From NCBI GenBank assembly GCA_039960995.1, contig JBDVKF010000072.1, positions 37,875 through 101,874 on the forward strand: 64,000 bases of DNA, written 5' to 3'. The stretch is from JABSSA01 sp039960995 (GTDB lineage: Bacteria; Pseudomonadota; Alphaproteobacteria; Rhodobacterales; Rhodobacteraceae). Within the stretch, counting starts at the first letter, position 1; the number at the start of each line of letters is the position of its first letter. The translations under genes were made by a program, and so were the position numbers. This document shows positions 1 to 8,382 of this stretch, piece after piece. Below the pieces are notes generated by a model. The model was not told the origin of the DNA. It ran no database searches and saw only the letters and a list, made by a program, of their open reading frames with translations.

Positions 1-2
1 GA

Positions 3-122
3 TTGTTTGTCGTCACGCTTTTCATGAGCGGCGCAATTTTCCACCTGTTCACACCGATTTGCTTCGGGCTTTGGATGCTGTGGCACGTTCGCCAAAAACG
101 CACTGCTGAGAGCCTCGCCTGA
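3..122 (+). CDS. C-terminal end of an unidentified membrane protein (partial)
   Basis: An open frame enters from the left edge and stops with TGA 16 bases before the next gene. The visible 39 residues are strongly hydrophobic and end in a short basic tail (WHVRQKRTAESLA), as expected of the last transmembrane helix of a permease or other membrane protein. Because the next genes are SauS- and SauT-like, a transporter for their substrate is plausible. Too little is present to name the family. Confidence 0.5.
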   Translation: MFVVTLFMSGAIFHLFTPICFGLWMLWHVRQKRTAESLA

Positions 123-138
123 AAGGACGACAATACCG

Positions 139-1572
139 ATGACGATACAACAAACCCTGTCCCACGCTGCCGAAGGTGCCGAAACCTTGATCAAAGGGCT
201 GATTGCGCGCGCGCGCGTCGCCCAGTCCACTTTTGAAGCGGGCGCCGATCAAGAACGCTATGACATGGCCGCGAAAGCTGTTGGTTGGGCGCTATTGGAT
301 GAAAGCCGCAATCGTGCTTTGTCCGAGATGGCTGTGGCCACGACCGGGCTGGGCAACGTAGCAGATAAAATCACCAAAAATCACCGCAAAACTCTGGGTC
401 TGTTGCGCGATATCAGTACGGAAAAGACCCAAGGCGTCATCTCTCATGATGACAGCACTGGTTTGACCGAAATTGCACGACCTAAGGGGGTTGTCGCTGC
501 CATTGTCCCGTCGACCAACCCGGTGGCCACACCGACCAACAACACAATCAACGCACTTAAATGCGGCAATGCGATCATTTTGGCCCCGTCACCCAAAGGC
601 GTAGACGTTTGTGAAATATTGGTCGGCCATATGCACACTGAGCTGGCTCGGCTGAATTTGCCCGTCGATCTGGTGCAAATGGTGCCTGCGCCTGCATCAA
701 AGGCAAAAACGCAGGCATTGATGGAAATGGCTGATTTGTTGATCGTCACAGGCAGCCAGGACAATGTACGCCGTGCCTATTCTTCTGGAACACCTGCGAT
801 CGGGGTGGGTGCCGGAAATGCAACGGTGATTGTCGACGAAACCGCAGATGTCGTAGACGCAGCTGCCAAAATCACCGCGTCAAAGACCTTTGACAACGCG
901 ACGTCTTGCTCGTCTGAAAATGCCGTTGTTGTGGTAGATGCCGTACGAGAAGCCTTTTTAGCCGAACTTCACCGCGCTGGTGGGCGGCTTTTGGACGACA
1001 CAAATGCGGCACTTTTGAAACAGGCTCTGTTTCAAAACGGGCACTTAAATCGACATATCATCGCACAAGATTTCAGCACGGTGTTGGCTCAAACAGGTAT
1101 TGTTGTTGCAGACTCTGACAGAGCACGGTTTCTTATTTTACCGGCAACGGGTATTGGCCCGGATCATCCTGAATCAGGTGAAAAGCTATCGCTGGTGTTG
1201 GCCCTATATGGTGCATCTGATTACAAAGCAGCAGCAGCAACAGCCAGCCAAATTCTTGACCATCAGGGTGCGGGGCATTCCATCGGCATTCACACCGCCT
1301 TAGATGAACGTGCCCAAGAGTTAGGCATGAATGTCCCGGTCTGTCGGGTCATCGTCAATCAAGCACATACCTTTGCCACGGGTGGCTCATTTGACAACGG
1401 GCTTCCATTTTCATTGTCGATGGGTTGCGGCAGTTGGGGGGGCAACTCGATCGACGAGAACCTCAATTTCCGACATTTCATGAACACAACACAAGTCGTA
1501 CGGTCTGTGACCCCGCGCGAACCTTCGGTTGACGATATCTTTTCAGATTATTGGAAAGCGACACAACAATGA
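139..1572 (+). CDS. CoA-acylating aldehyde dehydrogenase, SauS-like
   Basis: 477 residues, the usual size of the acylating branch of the aldehyde dehydrogenase superfamily, which converts an aldehyde plus CoA and NAD(P)+ to an acyl-CoA, or the reverse. The catalytic cysteine lies in NATSCSSEN, and PKGVVAAIVPSTNP is the nucleotide-fold motif of this branch. The closest well-known relatives by pattern are sulfoacetaldehyde dehydrogenase (acylating, SauS) and the EutE/AdhE-type enzymes. The start has AAGGA 8 bases upstream. The stop overlaps the CoA-ligase start (ATGA), so the two are co-translated, the same SauS-SauT pairing used in sulfoacetate degradation. The substrate could be another short aldehyde. 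Family is sure, sulfoacetaldehyde is inference. Confidence 0.8.
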   Translation: MTIQQTLSHAAEGAETLIKGLIARARVAQSTFEAGADQERYDMAAKAVGWALLDESRNRALSEMAVATTGLGNVADKITKNHRKTLGLLRDISTEKTQGVISHDDSTGLTEIARPKGVVAAIVPSTNPVATPTNNTINALKCGNAIILAPSPKGVDVCEILVGHMHTELARLNLPVDLVQMVPAPASKAKTQALMEMADLLIVTGSQDNVRRAYSSGTPAIGVGAGNATVIVDETADVVDAAAKITASKTFDNATSCSSENAVVVVDAVREAFLAELHRAGGRLLDDTNAALLKQALFQNGHLNRHIIAQDFSTVLAQTGIVVADSDRARFLILPATGIGPDHPESGEKLSLVLALYGASDYKAAAATASQILDHQGAGHSIGIHTALDERAQELGMNVPVCRVIVNQAHTFATGGSFDNGLPFSLSMGCGSWGGNSIDENLNFRHFMNTTQVVRSVTPREPSVDDIFSDYWKATQQ

Positions 1573-3104
1573 CCACTCCGAAAATTGCGATGGAAGGTCT
1601 GTCTGTTCGCGATGTCATTGATCTGCGCGCGAATGAAACCCCGGATCGAGAATTTTTGATCGACGCAGACACCGGCGACGTTGTGACATTTCAAGCTGTC
1701 CAAGATGCAGTGCGTGTTGTTGCAACGCGGGTTGCCGCACATGGTGTGGAGCCCGGACAAACTGTGGCTTACGCCATGGGGAACGGCACGCAAACCGCTT
1801 TGACCATTTTGGGCCTGCTATATGGAGGATTCCATGCAACCGCGATCAATCTGGCCGCAGGCAAAGAGACCATCGCCTATGTGCTTGAACATTCCGATGC
1901 CCAACTTGTTTTAACGGACGTTCTGTCAGGGGCGTTAATTGATGCAGCTTACCAAAACAGATCCTCACCGCCCATAACGACCACCATAGATGCCGCGTTC
2001 TTTGCGGGGGAGAGTATCGCACCAAAGTCGCCCGTGACCGCAGCTTCAGACGGGTTGTTGATGTATACTTCAGGCACAACAGGGCGGCCCAAAGGGGTCG
2101 TGTTGAGCCATGCAAACTTATTGGCAGGTGGCAAAAACACATGTCTTGCCCATGCCTTAACATCGCAAGATCGTGCGCTGTGTGTGCTGCCACTGTATCA
2201 TATCAACGGTCTTTGCGTGACGTTGCTGGGTCCGCTGGTCTCAGGAGGTGGCATCATCATGCCTCCGAAATTTCGAGTCTCACAGTTTTGGGACATGGTG
2301 AAAATCCACAATGCAACTTGGTTGTCTTTGGTGCCCACACAAATTTCGTATTTGATCGATGACGGGAAAAAGAACGGCGCAGAAAAGACCGCTGCACGTT
2401 TTGCGCGTTCTGCCTCTGCACCTTTATCGCCAGACGTACAAATGGCGTTTGAGGCGATGTTTGGCGTGCCTATCGTCGAAACCATGGGACTGACAGAAAC
2501 GGCGGCTCCGATCTTGTCAAACCCGCTGCCTCCGGGGATGCGAAAGATTGGATCACCGGGCATCCCATTCGGCAATGAGGTGGTAATCGCAGACCCAACA
2601 GGTCAGGAAATGTCGCGCGGCGAAGAAGGCGAAGTTCTGGTGCGCGGCCCAAATGTTATGCGCGAATACTTAAAGAACGAAAAAGCCACGCAAGACACGT
2701 TGACCCAAGAAGGTTGGCTACGCACCGGTGATTTGGGGCGCATGGATGCGGATGGTTATGTTTTTATCACGGGCCGCCTGAAAGAACTGGTCATCAAAGG
2801 TGGCGAAAACATTGCCCCACGCGAAATCGATGATGCGCTTTATAGTCATACAGATGTAATCGAAGCCGCGGCCTTTGCTGTGTCCTGCCCACATTATGGG
2901 GAAAAGGTCGAGGCTGGCGTGGTTCTGGCCAATGGATCAGCACTGGCCGAGCCTGCGTTGATCGCAATCTGCATCGAAAAAGTTGGAACATTCAAAGCGC
3001 CAGATCGGGTGCACGTCATGTCCGAGTTGCCCAAAGGGCCTTCTGGGAAAATCCAGCGGATCAAATTGGCTGAACTAGTAATCGCACAGGACTCTGCGGC
3101 ATGA
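1569..3104 (+). CDS. AMP-forming acyl-CoA ligase, SauT-like
   Basis: 511 residues of the ANL superfamily, which activates a carboxylic acid with ATP and CoA. The phosphate-binding loop is visible as YTSGTTGRPKGVV and the C-terminal lysine region as GPSGKIQR. The start is the ATG that overlaps the upstream TGA; an in-frame alternative six codons earlier would lie inside the dehydrogenase. In sulfoacetate users SauT makes sulfoacetyl-CoA, which SauS reduces to sulfoacetaldehyde. The order here is reversed but the pair is the same. Related ligases act on malonate, oxalate and fatty acids, so the substrate is uncertain. About 136 bases separate it from the next gene. Confidence 0.75.
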   Translation: MTTPKIAMEGLSVRDVIDLRANETPDREFLIDADTGDVVTFQAVQDAVRVVATRVAAHGVEPGQTVAYAMGNGTQTALTILGLLYGGFHATAINLAAGKETIAYVLEHSDAQLVLTDVLSGALIDAAYQNRSSPPITTTIDAAFFAGESIAPKSPVTAASDGLLMYTSGTTGRPKGVVLSHANLLAGGKNTCLAHALTSQDRALCVLPLYHINGLCVTLLGPLVSGGGIIMPPKFRVSQFWDMVKIHNATWLSLVPTQISYLIDDGKKNGAEKTAARFARSASAPLSPDVQMAFEAMFGVPIVETMGLTETAAPILSNPLPPGMRKIGSPGIPFGNEVVIADPTGQEMSRGEEGEVLVRGPNVMREYLKNEKATQDTLTQEGWLRTGDLGRMDADGYVFITGRLKELVIKGGENIAPREIDDALYSHTDVIEAAAFAVSCPHYGEKVEAGVVLANGSALAEPALIAICIEKVGTFKAPDRVHVMSELPKGPSGKIQRIKLAELVIAQDSAA

Positions 3105-3117
3105 CCCTTTCATCAAT

Positions 3118-3140
3118 TTCGTCAGGACCTCCTGTCCGAA
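3118..3140. repeat. imperfect inverted repeat between ligase and CoA-transferase genes
   Basis: TTCGTCAGGA and TCCTGTCCGAA flank a two-base centre just after the ligase stop. It could be a weak hairpin or an operator separating the two parts of the run; no T-tract follows it. Confidence 0.3.
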
Positions 3141-3240
3141 TTTGCCGCAATGATCGTCCTTCGCCTATGGGCGCGATGACAGTCGATATGTGCTACAATG
3201 CTCAGAAAACACATCCAAAACTCATGACAAAGGAAAAGCC

Positions 3241-4395
3241 ATGGCAGCGTTGACAGGGATACGTGTCATCGAGTTTTGCGAAATTGCAGCAGGTCCGTTC
3301 AGTGCAATGTTATTGGCAGACATGGGCGCTGAGGTCATTAAGGTCGAACGCCCAGCCGGTGACGCAATGCGCATGTGGCCTCCGATCAACGACGGATATT
3401 CGGAAAACTTCGCGTCGATTAATCGATCAAAGAAATCGGTTGTGCTTGATCTGAAAACACCTGAAGGCGTCAAAAATGCCCGCGACCTGATCCTGTCGGC
3501 GGATGTCGTCGTAGAGAATTTTAGACCCGGTGTCATGGCACGAAATGGGCTGGATTATACGACAATGTCGGCGGTCAAACCGGAGTTAGTCTATTGCTCT
3601 ATCTCTGCATTTGGGCAGACCGGTCCCAGATCGCGCGAAGGCGGGTTTGATTTAACAATGCAAGCGATGGCGGGCGTCATGAGCGTCACCGGCGAAGCTG
3701 GTGGTACCCCGGTGAAATGCGGTGTGCCACTGTGTGATTTTGTTTCGGCTCTGTATGGGGCCATGGGCGTCAACGCAGCATTGGTTGAACGTGCGCGGAC
3801 CGGGAAGGGGCAAAACGTCGATGTGGCGATGTTGGGTGCGACATTGGCCATAGCGGCACTACAAACCAGCGAGTATTTTGGCACTGGCAACAACCCCAAG
3901 AAACTTGGATCGGCTCATCCCCGCAACGCCCCTTATCAGGCATTCGAAGCCAAAGACGGGCATTTTGGCATGGCTGCTGGCAACAATAACTTATGGCATC
4001 TGGTGTGCGACGTCGTCATGCGCGATGATCTCAAGGAACATCCTGATTATGCCAACCCGTCCTTGCGGGCCGCCAACCAATTGGCTTTGAAGACCATCCT
4101 TGAGGATGTCTTTCGCACCAAACCAGTTGCGCATTGGTTGACGGTATTTGCAGAGAAAGGTGTACCATCAAGCCCGATCAACAGCTACGCAGATGCGCTG
4201 ACGGATCGGCAGGTTGAACACATGGGGTGGGTACAAGATCTGACATTGCCCAATGGGGTATCTACCAAATCATTTGGTCCTGCGCTGCGGATCAATGATC
4301 AAGCTGGCACCATTGCAGCGCCGCCACCGGAATTGGGACAGCATACTCAAGAGGTTCTTTCCGAGCTTGCATTGCGAAAAGAGCCCTTGGAATGA
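3241..4395 (+). CDS. CaiB/BaiF family CoA-transferase (class III)
   Basis: 384 residues. Class III CoA-transferases move CoA between organic acids through an aspartyl-CoA anhydride. The N-terminus (TGIRVIEFCEIAAGPFSAML followed by DMGAEVIKVERP) is the family signature, and GGFDLTMQAMAG is the conserved central motif; the aspartate in GVPLCDF is the likely catalytic residue. The start is ATG 3241, with AAAGGA 8 bases upstream; a longer frame exists but has no ribosome binding site. Its stop overlaps the next start by four bases, so it heads a tightly coupled block running to 6439. The acid it activates is unknown. Confidence 0.85.
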   Translation: MAALTGIRVIEFCEIAAGPFSAMLLADMGAEVIKVERPAGDAMRMWPPINDGYSENFASINRSKKSVVLDLKTPEGVKNARDLILSADVVVENFRPGVMARNGLDYTTMSAVKPELVYCSISAFGQTGPRSREGGFDLTMQAMAGVMSVTGEAGGTPVKCGVPLCDFVSALYGAMGVNAALVERARTGKGQNVDVAMLGATLAIAALQTSEYFGTGNNPKKLGSAHPRNAPYQAFEAKDGHFGMAAGNNNLWHLVCDVVMRDDLKEHPDYANPSLRAANQLALKTILEDVFRTKPVAHWLTVFAEKGVPSSPINSYADALTDRQVEHMGWVQDLTLPNGVSTKSFGPALRINDQAGTIAAPPPELGQHTQEVLSELALRKEPLE

Positions 4396-5141
4396 GGGAA
4401 GCCGCTGTTCTGAAAACCCGGAAGGACGATGCCTTGTCGCTGGTGTTAAACCGTCCAGAGCAAGGGAACGCGTTGTCACCCGATTTGGTAGAGGCGCTGA
4501 TCGATATATTTGAATCCCCATTGAAAGCGCGCTGTGTGAATTTGACAGGGGCGGGCGCGCATTTCTGCACTGGGTTTTATCTAACCGATATCGAAGATCT
4601 CACAGATGGCGACGTCTTATGGCGCATTCTGAGGATCGAGCATTTGCTGCAATTGGTGCACCATGCATCGGTTCCCGTGGCTGCTTTTGCACAGGGCCAA
4701 AGCGTCGGAGCGGGCGCGGATTTGTTTGCGGCATGTGCGCTCCGAATTGCGGATCCGAACGCCAAGTTTCGCATGCCAGGGTGGAATTTCGGGTTGGCCC
4801 TCGGAACCCGCCGATTGACGGCCTTGATCGGAACTGACGCCGCACGAGACATGTTAATCGACACAAAGATCGTGTCGGGTACGCGGGCTGCCGAAACTGG
4901 CTTGTCAACTTACGCGGCCCCACAATCAGAATGGGACAACATGGCCTCGACAATTGTAGAGCGCGCTCAGGTTTTGCCAGAGCAATCTCTGAGCGACATG
5001 TTGTCGTTGACCCAATTTGACAGTCGCGATGCGGATTTAGCATCGATTGTCAAAACCGCAGGAAGGCCGGGCCTCAAATCCCGCATCATTGTCTATCGCG
5101 ATAGGGTGCTGGCGGCACGCAAACGAAAGGACGCTTCATGA
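4392..5141 (+). CDS. enoyl-CoA hydratase/isomerase family protein with altered active site
   Basis: 249 residues of the crotonase fold. The oxyanion-hole segments are present (GAGAHFCTGFYLTDIEDL, and GQSVGAGADLFAACALRIAD). The two glutamates that act as acid and base in classical enoyl-CoA hydratase are not conserved: the first position is Asp110 and the second, normally PE, is Pro129-Gly130. It may therefore be a crotonase-fold hydrolase, decarboxylase or isomerase rather than a hydratase. It overlaps its neighbours on both sides by four bases, placing it in the same pathway as the CoA-transferase and the nitrile hydratase-like enzyme. Confidence 0.75.
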   Translation: MREAAVLKTRKDDALSLVLNRPEQGNALSPDLVEALIDIFESPLKARCVNLTGAGAHFCTGFYLTDIEDLTDGDVLWRILRIEHLLQLVHHASVPVAAFAQGQSVGAGADLFAACALRIADPNAKFRMPGWNFGLALGTRRLTALIGTDAARDMLIDTKIVSGTRAAETGLSTYAAPQSEWDNMASTIVERAQVLPEQSLSDMLSLTQFDSRDADLASIVKTAGRPGLKSRIIVYRDRVLAARKRKDAS

Positions 5142-5473
5142 CTTTGAGTCATCCTGATACGCGAGGAATCCATGACTTGGGCGGCGTTTTAAATGAGCCC
5201 TTTAACGAAGATGAACACGACTACAATCCTTGGGAAAAACGCACCCATGCGTTACGCGAACTGCTTGCGCACAAAGGGTTGCTTAAGGTTGATGAACTGC
5301 GCCGTGCCGTCGAAGGAATGGGCGAGGAGAAATACAAGCGTCTGACCTATTACGAACAGTGGATTTGGGCCATGTCACAAATCATGATCGAACGGGGTCT
5401 TGTTACGGATGATGCACTGGGTCGAAAGATCGCCGAGGTCGAGACCCGCTATCAAGGCCAAGACAATGGTTAA
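5138..5473 (+). CDS. split nitrile hydratase/thiocyanate hydrolase subunit, N-terminal half of beta
   Basis: 111 residues that match only the N-terminal half of nitrile hydratase beta. The opening GIHDLGG is the family hallmark, followed by the helical region WEKRTHALRELL and the YYEQWIWAM helix. In thiocyanate hydrolase (ScnB) and toyocamycin nitrile hydratase this half is a separate gene, as here. It overlaps the next gene by eight bases. Together with the two following genes it gives the three-subunit arrangement beta-N, beta-C, alpha, the same order as scnB-scnA-scnC. Whether the enzyme hydrates a nitrile to an amide or thiocyanate to carbonyl sulfide and ammonia cannot be told from sequence alone. 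Confidence 0.8.
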   Translation: MTLSHPDTRGIHDLGGVLNEPFNEDEHDYNPWEKRTHALRELLAHKGLLKVDELRRAVEGMGEEKYKRLTYYEQWIWAMSQIMIERGLVTDDALGRKIAEVETRYQGQDNG

Positions 5474-5783
5474 GCCAGCTTTTGGCATACCTACGCCAGC
5501 CACTTTTGATGTTGGTGATCGCGTATCGGTACGCAAAGCGTACCCAATTGGCCATTGCCGCACACCGCATTACCTGCGTGGCGCTTCAGGTATCATCGAA
5601 CGTTGCTGTGGCGCTTTCGCGAACCCCGAAGAACTGGCCTATCGCCGTGACGGCAGACCCGAGCAGCCATTGTACCGGGTGCGCGTCAGATTGCGTGACA
5701 TTTGGCCTGATTACGAAGGACCCAGCCTCGATACTGTCGAGGTCGAAGTCTTCGAACATTGGCTTAACCCAGAAGAGACTTAA
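5466..5783 (+). CDS. split nitrile hydratase/thiocyanate hydrolase subunit, C-terminal half of beta
   Basis: 105 residues corresponding to the SH3-like C-terminal half of nitrile hydratase beta. The motifs FDVGDRVSVRKAYPIGHCRTPHYLRGASG and RVRLRDIWPDYEG follow the family order, and FEHWLNPEE is the usual end. The start chosen is ATG 5466, which overlaps the upstream stop by eight bases; the frame extends further back but only inside the previous gene. In the assembled enzyme this domain packs against the metal-binding alpha subunit. It is equivalent to ScnA of thiocyanate hydrolase. Confidence 0.8.
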   Translation: MVKPAFGIPTPATFDVGDRVSVRKAYPIGHCRTPHYLRGASGIIERCCGAFANPEELAYRRDGRPEQPLYRVRVRLRDIWPDYEGPSLDTVEVEVFEHWLNPEET

Positions 5784-5788
5784 TCATT

Positions 5789-6439
5789 ATGCCTGACCAC
5801 GCCCATCACCAGCACGAACATCCTGATCAACCTGACGAAGAAGATCAAATCACCAAGTATTATCAATTCATGGAAATCGCGCTTCGTGAGTTGTTGATTG
5901 AAAATGGCACGATCACCCAAGCAGAACTGGTGGATATCCATCAAATGATGGATCGCCGCGGCCCCCATAATGGTGCGCGCATGGTGGCGAAAGGCTGGGT
6001 TGATCCAGATTATTTGAGCCTGATGCGTGAAAATGCGACCCAAGCCGCAAAAGAACTGGGATTAGAGCCAACATGGTTGAATCTTATTGTTCTGGAAAAT
6101 ACCAAATCTCTGCACAATCTGGTCGTGTGTACTTTATGTTCTTGTTATCCTTGGCCACTGCTTGGATTGCCACCAGATTGGTACAAAAGCCGTGCTTACA
6201 GGTCTGACGCTGTATCGCGTCCGCGCGCTTTGTTGCGCCAATTCGGCACCCAATTGCGTGACGGTGTTGAGGTCCGCGTGCATGACAGCTCAGCCGATAT
6301 GCGGTATCTCGTGATGCCGCGCCGTCCAGATGGAACAGAAGGATGGAGTGAAGAAGATCTTGCGCGGTTGGTGACGCGAGACAGCATGATCGGCGTTCGC
6401 CCCGCAATTGAGCCAAGCGACCTTGACGCAGTGACATGA
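5789..6439 (+). CDS. cobalt-type nitrile hydratase alpha / thiocyanate hydrolase gamma subunit
   Basis: 216 residues. The metal claw VCTLCSC (Cys114, Cys117, Cys119) with Thr between the first two cysteines is the cobalt-type variant; iron enzymes carry Ser there. The following YPWPLLGLPPDWYKSRAYRSD is also diagnostic. In this family the second and third cysteines are oxidised after translation. The N-terminus is unusually rich in His (HAHHQHEHPDQ), which could help metal loading. It lies five bases after the second beta half. No amidase is visible in the window, which slightly favours thiocyanate hydrolase-like chemistry or an amide handled elsewhere. Confidence 0.85.
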   Translation: MPDHAHHQHEHPDQPDEEDQITKYYQFMEIALRELLIENGTITQAELVDIHQMMDRRGPHNGARMVAKGWVDPDYLSLMRENATQAAKELGLEPTWLNLIVLENTKSLHNLVVCTLCSCYPWPLLGLPPDWYKSRAYRSDAVSRPRALLRQFGTQLRDGVEVRVHDSSADMRYLVMPRRPDGTEGWSEEDLARLVTRDSMIGVRPAIEPSDLDAVT

Positions 6440-6656
6440 TCGAACATCAGACACAGGAAACGGATATTTGGGATACGGAGGGGCAGGCGGCGTCAACGTC
6501 ATGGAAAAACTCGGCTTTTGGCGGTTAGAGCGGCTGTGGAGCCCCGGCGTAAACACCAAAAAATTCCTGCCTTGGCGATTTGCGCAACATACTTGTTTTG
6601 AAATACTGGCTCGAAAGCTCAATTTTAAATCACTGGACAAATATCAAGTAAACTGA
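6436..6656 (+). pseudogene. possible remnant of a nitrile hydratase activator gene
   Basis: A 30-codon frame starts at ATG 6436, overlapping the alpha-subunit stop (ATGA), and ends at 6528 with TSWKNSAFGG. The spacing W-x3-A-F resembles the PWQxxAF motif near the start of nitrile hydratase activator/accessory proteins, which normally follow the alpha gene. The next frame then stays open to 6656 (LERLWSPGVNTKKFLPWRFA). One reading is a frameshifted activator; another is a chance short frame. The similarity is a handful of residues, so this is tentative. Confidence 0.25.
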
Positions 6657-6719
6657 CACCCGTTCGCGCGACAGGAACGACGATCCTCTGGACCGATCAA
6701 TAAAAGACAACCACGCCTC

Positions 6720-6911
6720 ATGACCTTCAGTGATCTCACCTTAAGCCCATGGTTCGCAACGCTTATCTTCTGTGCAACTTGCGTTGCAGGGCACCAATAC
6801 CGTCGTGTTTGGAAAGCAGAAGGTCCAAGGTACCAATATTGGGTCTTCGGGATTGCCGCTGCAGCAGGGCTGCTTATTCTGGGATTTGTGCCAATGAATA
6901 CGTCAGGTTAG
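6720..6911 (+). CDS. small membrane protein of unknown function
   Basis: 63 residues with two hydrophobic segments (about residues 12-24 and 40-57) joined by a basic loop, HQYRRVWKAEGPRYQYW. It was not recognised as a named family. No clear ribosome binding site is seen. Its stop overlaps the stop of the convergent nqrM gene. It is kept because the hydrophobic pattern and length fit a small inner-membrane protein, but it could be a chance frame. Confidence 0.4.
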   Translation: MTFSDLTLSPWFATLIFCATCVAGHQYRRVWKAEGPRYQYWVFGIAAAAGLLILGFVPMNTSG

Positions 6912-7150
6912 CCCTGAGTTTCTAACCCAGCACGCTCCAGCATTTTACGTGCGCGGGGGCATTCCAATCTGTCTCGCAAGGGCGAATTTGGATCGATCTC
7001 TTTGTGGCAAACCAGACATTCATCGCCGTCACCAATCGCATTCAATCCGCCACAGCTGCCCTTGATGCGCTTGTCCATGAAGATCACGCCAAGCGCCATG
7101 CCAAGCATGATCACCAAAAGTATCGCGAAGGTCAGAAGGAAAGTTTCCAT
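6908..7150 (-). CDS. nqrM: NqrM, maturation factor of Na+-translocating NADH:quinone reductase
   Basis: 80 residues: one N-terminal membrane helix (residues 3-24), then a cysteine-rich domain with GSCGGLN, DECLVCHKE and a final Cys near ECPRARK. This four-cysteine pattern is that of NqrM (formerly DUF539), thought to deliver iron for the centre held between NqrD and NqrE. It sits 25 bases downstream of apbE and faces away from nqrA, so the two maturation genes form a small divergent operon next to the structural genes. Confidence 0.92.
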   Translation of the reverse strand: METFLLTFAILLVIMLGMALGVIFMDKRIKGSCGGLNAIGDGDECLVCHKEIDPNSPLRDRLECPRARKMLERAGLETQG

Positions 7151-7175
7151 AGGTACGATCGCTCTTTTGAACTGG

Positions 7176-8219
7176 TTAAGCTGTCAATGACGAGAAGGCG
7201 TCACTTGCGAACATCTTAAACTGAAGTCCAGCTGCATTTGGATCACGCTCGATGAACTTTACGGCAACGCCGTGGGCTTTGGCGACTTCAAGTCCGCGCT
7301 CACGTCCCAAAATCAACATCGCAGTGGACCATGCATCTGCAAGCATCGCGTTTTCCGCAAGAACTGTTGCCGAAGCGGTTTTGTGTGCCACGGGACGCCC
7401 GGTCGCAGGATCAACCAAATGCGAATAGCGCTGGCCGTCTTCTTCAAAGTAGTTCCGGTAATCGCCAGAGGACGCCAGACCAAGACCTGACACGCCAACA
7501 ACTTCAAGGACACGGCGATCCGCAACGTTTGGCGCTTCGATGCCGATCTGCCAGGGCAAACCTTCGGAATTGCGGCCAGCGGTGTAAAGATCACCGCCAA
7601 TTTCGACGAGATAGTCTGTGATCCCGAGCGCTTCGATGGCGCGACCCACATGGTCAGCCCCATAACCTTTGCCGATACCAGCAAGGTATACTTGCGCGTC
7701 GGAATTCGTTTTTTCGACTGTGCCGTGTTGCAGGACCAAGCTGTCGTTCAGACCTGTTTTCGCGCGCGCCTCAATGACCTCGGCCTCGCTCGGTTTGCGT
7801 TTTGCGCCAGGTGCGCCAAAGCCCCAAAGTTCGATCAGCGGACCAACGGTCATATCAAACCGTCCTTCGCTTGCACGATTCACCAAAGATGCGGTGTTAA
7901 GGACATCCGCCAATTCTGGTGAAACAGACAGCGCCGTACCGGCCGGGCTGGCGTTAAGGCGCGAAATTTCAGAGGTCGCATCCCAATTCGACATGCCGGT
8001 ATTCACAGCAATTAGGGCCCCGGAAACAGCGCTTTTGACGTGCTGTTCATCCAGTAAATTCGTGTGATCGACAGCCACAAGATTGTAGCTTGTGCCCATC
8101 GAAAAGCCAGTGATTCGAATGACTTGGCTTGGACTTTTGCACGCAGCGACAAATGCGAGCGGCATCGCCATAATTGTACGACGAGTAAACGTAGCAGAAT
8201 TGGTCAAGGAGTGCCTCAT
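7176..8219 (-). CDS. apbE: FAD:protein FMN transferase (ApbE)
   Basis: 347 residues from the chosen start. ApbE attaches FMN covalently to threonines of NqrB and NqrC. The N-terminus carries twin arginines (TRRTIM), a hydrophobic stretch and a lipobox-like VAAC, so it is probably an exported lipoprotein. Family motifs seen are GFSMGTSYNLV, FDMTVGPLIELWGFG, GIGKGYGAD and the flavin-binding EIGGDLYTAG. The frame is open 32 codons further upstream, but ATG 8219 starts a normal export signal. It is divergent from nqrA with 163 bases between. Confidence 0.93.
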   Translation of the reverse strand: MRHSLTNSATFTRRTIMAMPLAFVAACKSPSQVIRITGFSMGTSYNLVAVDHTNLLDEQHVKSAVSGALIAVNTGMSNWDATSEISRLNASPAGTALSVSPELADVLNTASLVNRASEGRFDMTVGPLIELWGFGAPGAKRKPSEAEVIEARAKTGLNDSLVLQHGTVEKTNSDAQVYLAGIGKGYGADHVGRAIEALGITDYLVEIGGDLYTAGRNSEGLPWQIGIEAPNVADRRVLEVVGVSGLGLASSGDYRNYFEEDGQRYSHLVDPATGRPVAHKTASATVLAENAMLADAWSTAMLILGRERGLEVAKAHGVAVKFIERDPNAAGLQFKMFASDAFSSLTA

Positions 8220-8382
8220 TTGTTCACTTTTTCGACGTCCTAGACGGAAATAACCAGATTCTTCAACCTCAATATGGTCATATCCGCAAAAAAGCTCTAG
8301 CAGGGCAGCCGACAAAAGAAGTGCAAGTGGTCACAGTCACCGTGGTCGCACGCATCGGTTAGCTACTGAGGTTAAGAAATCT

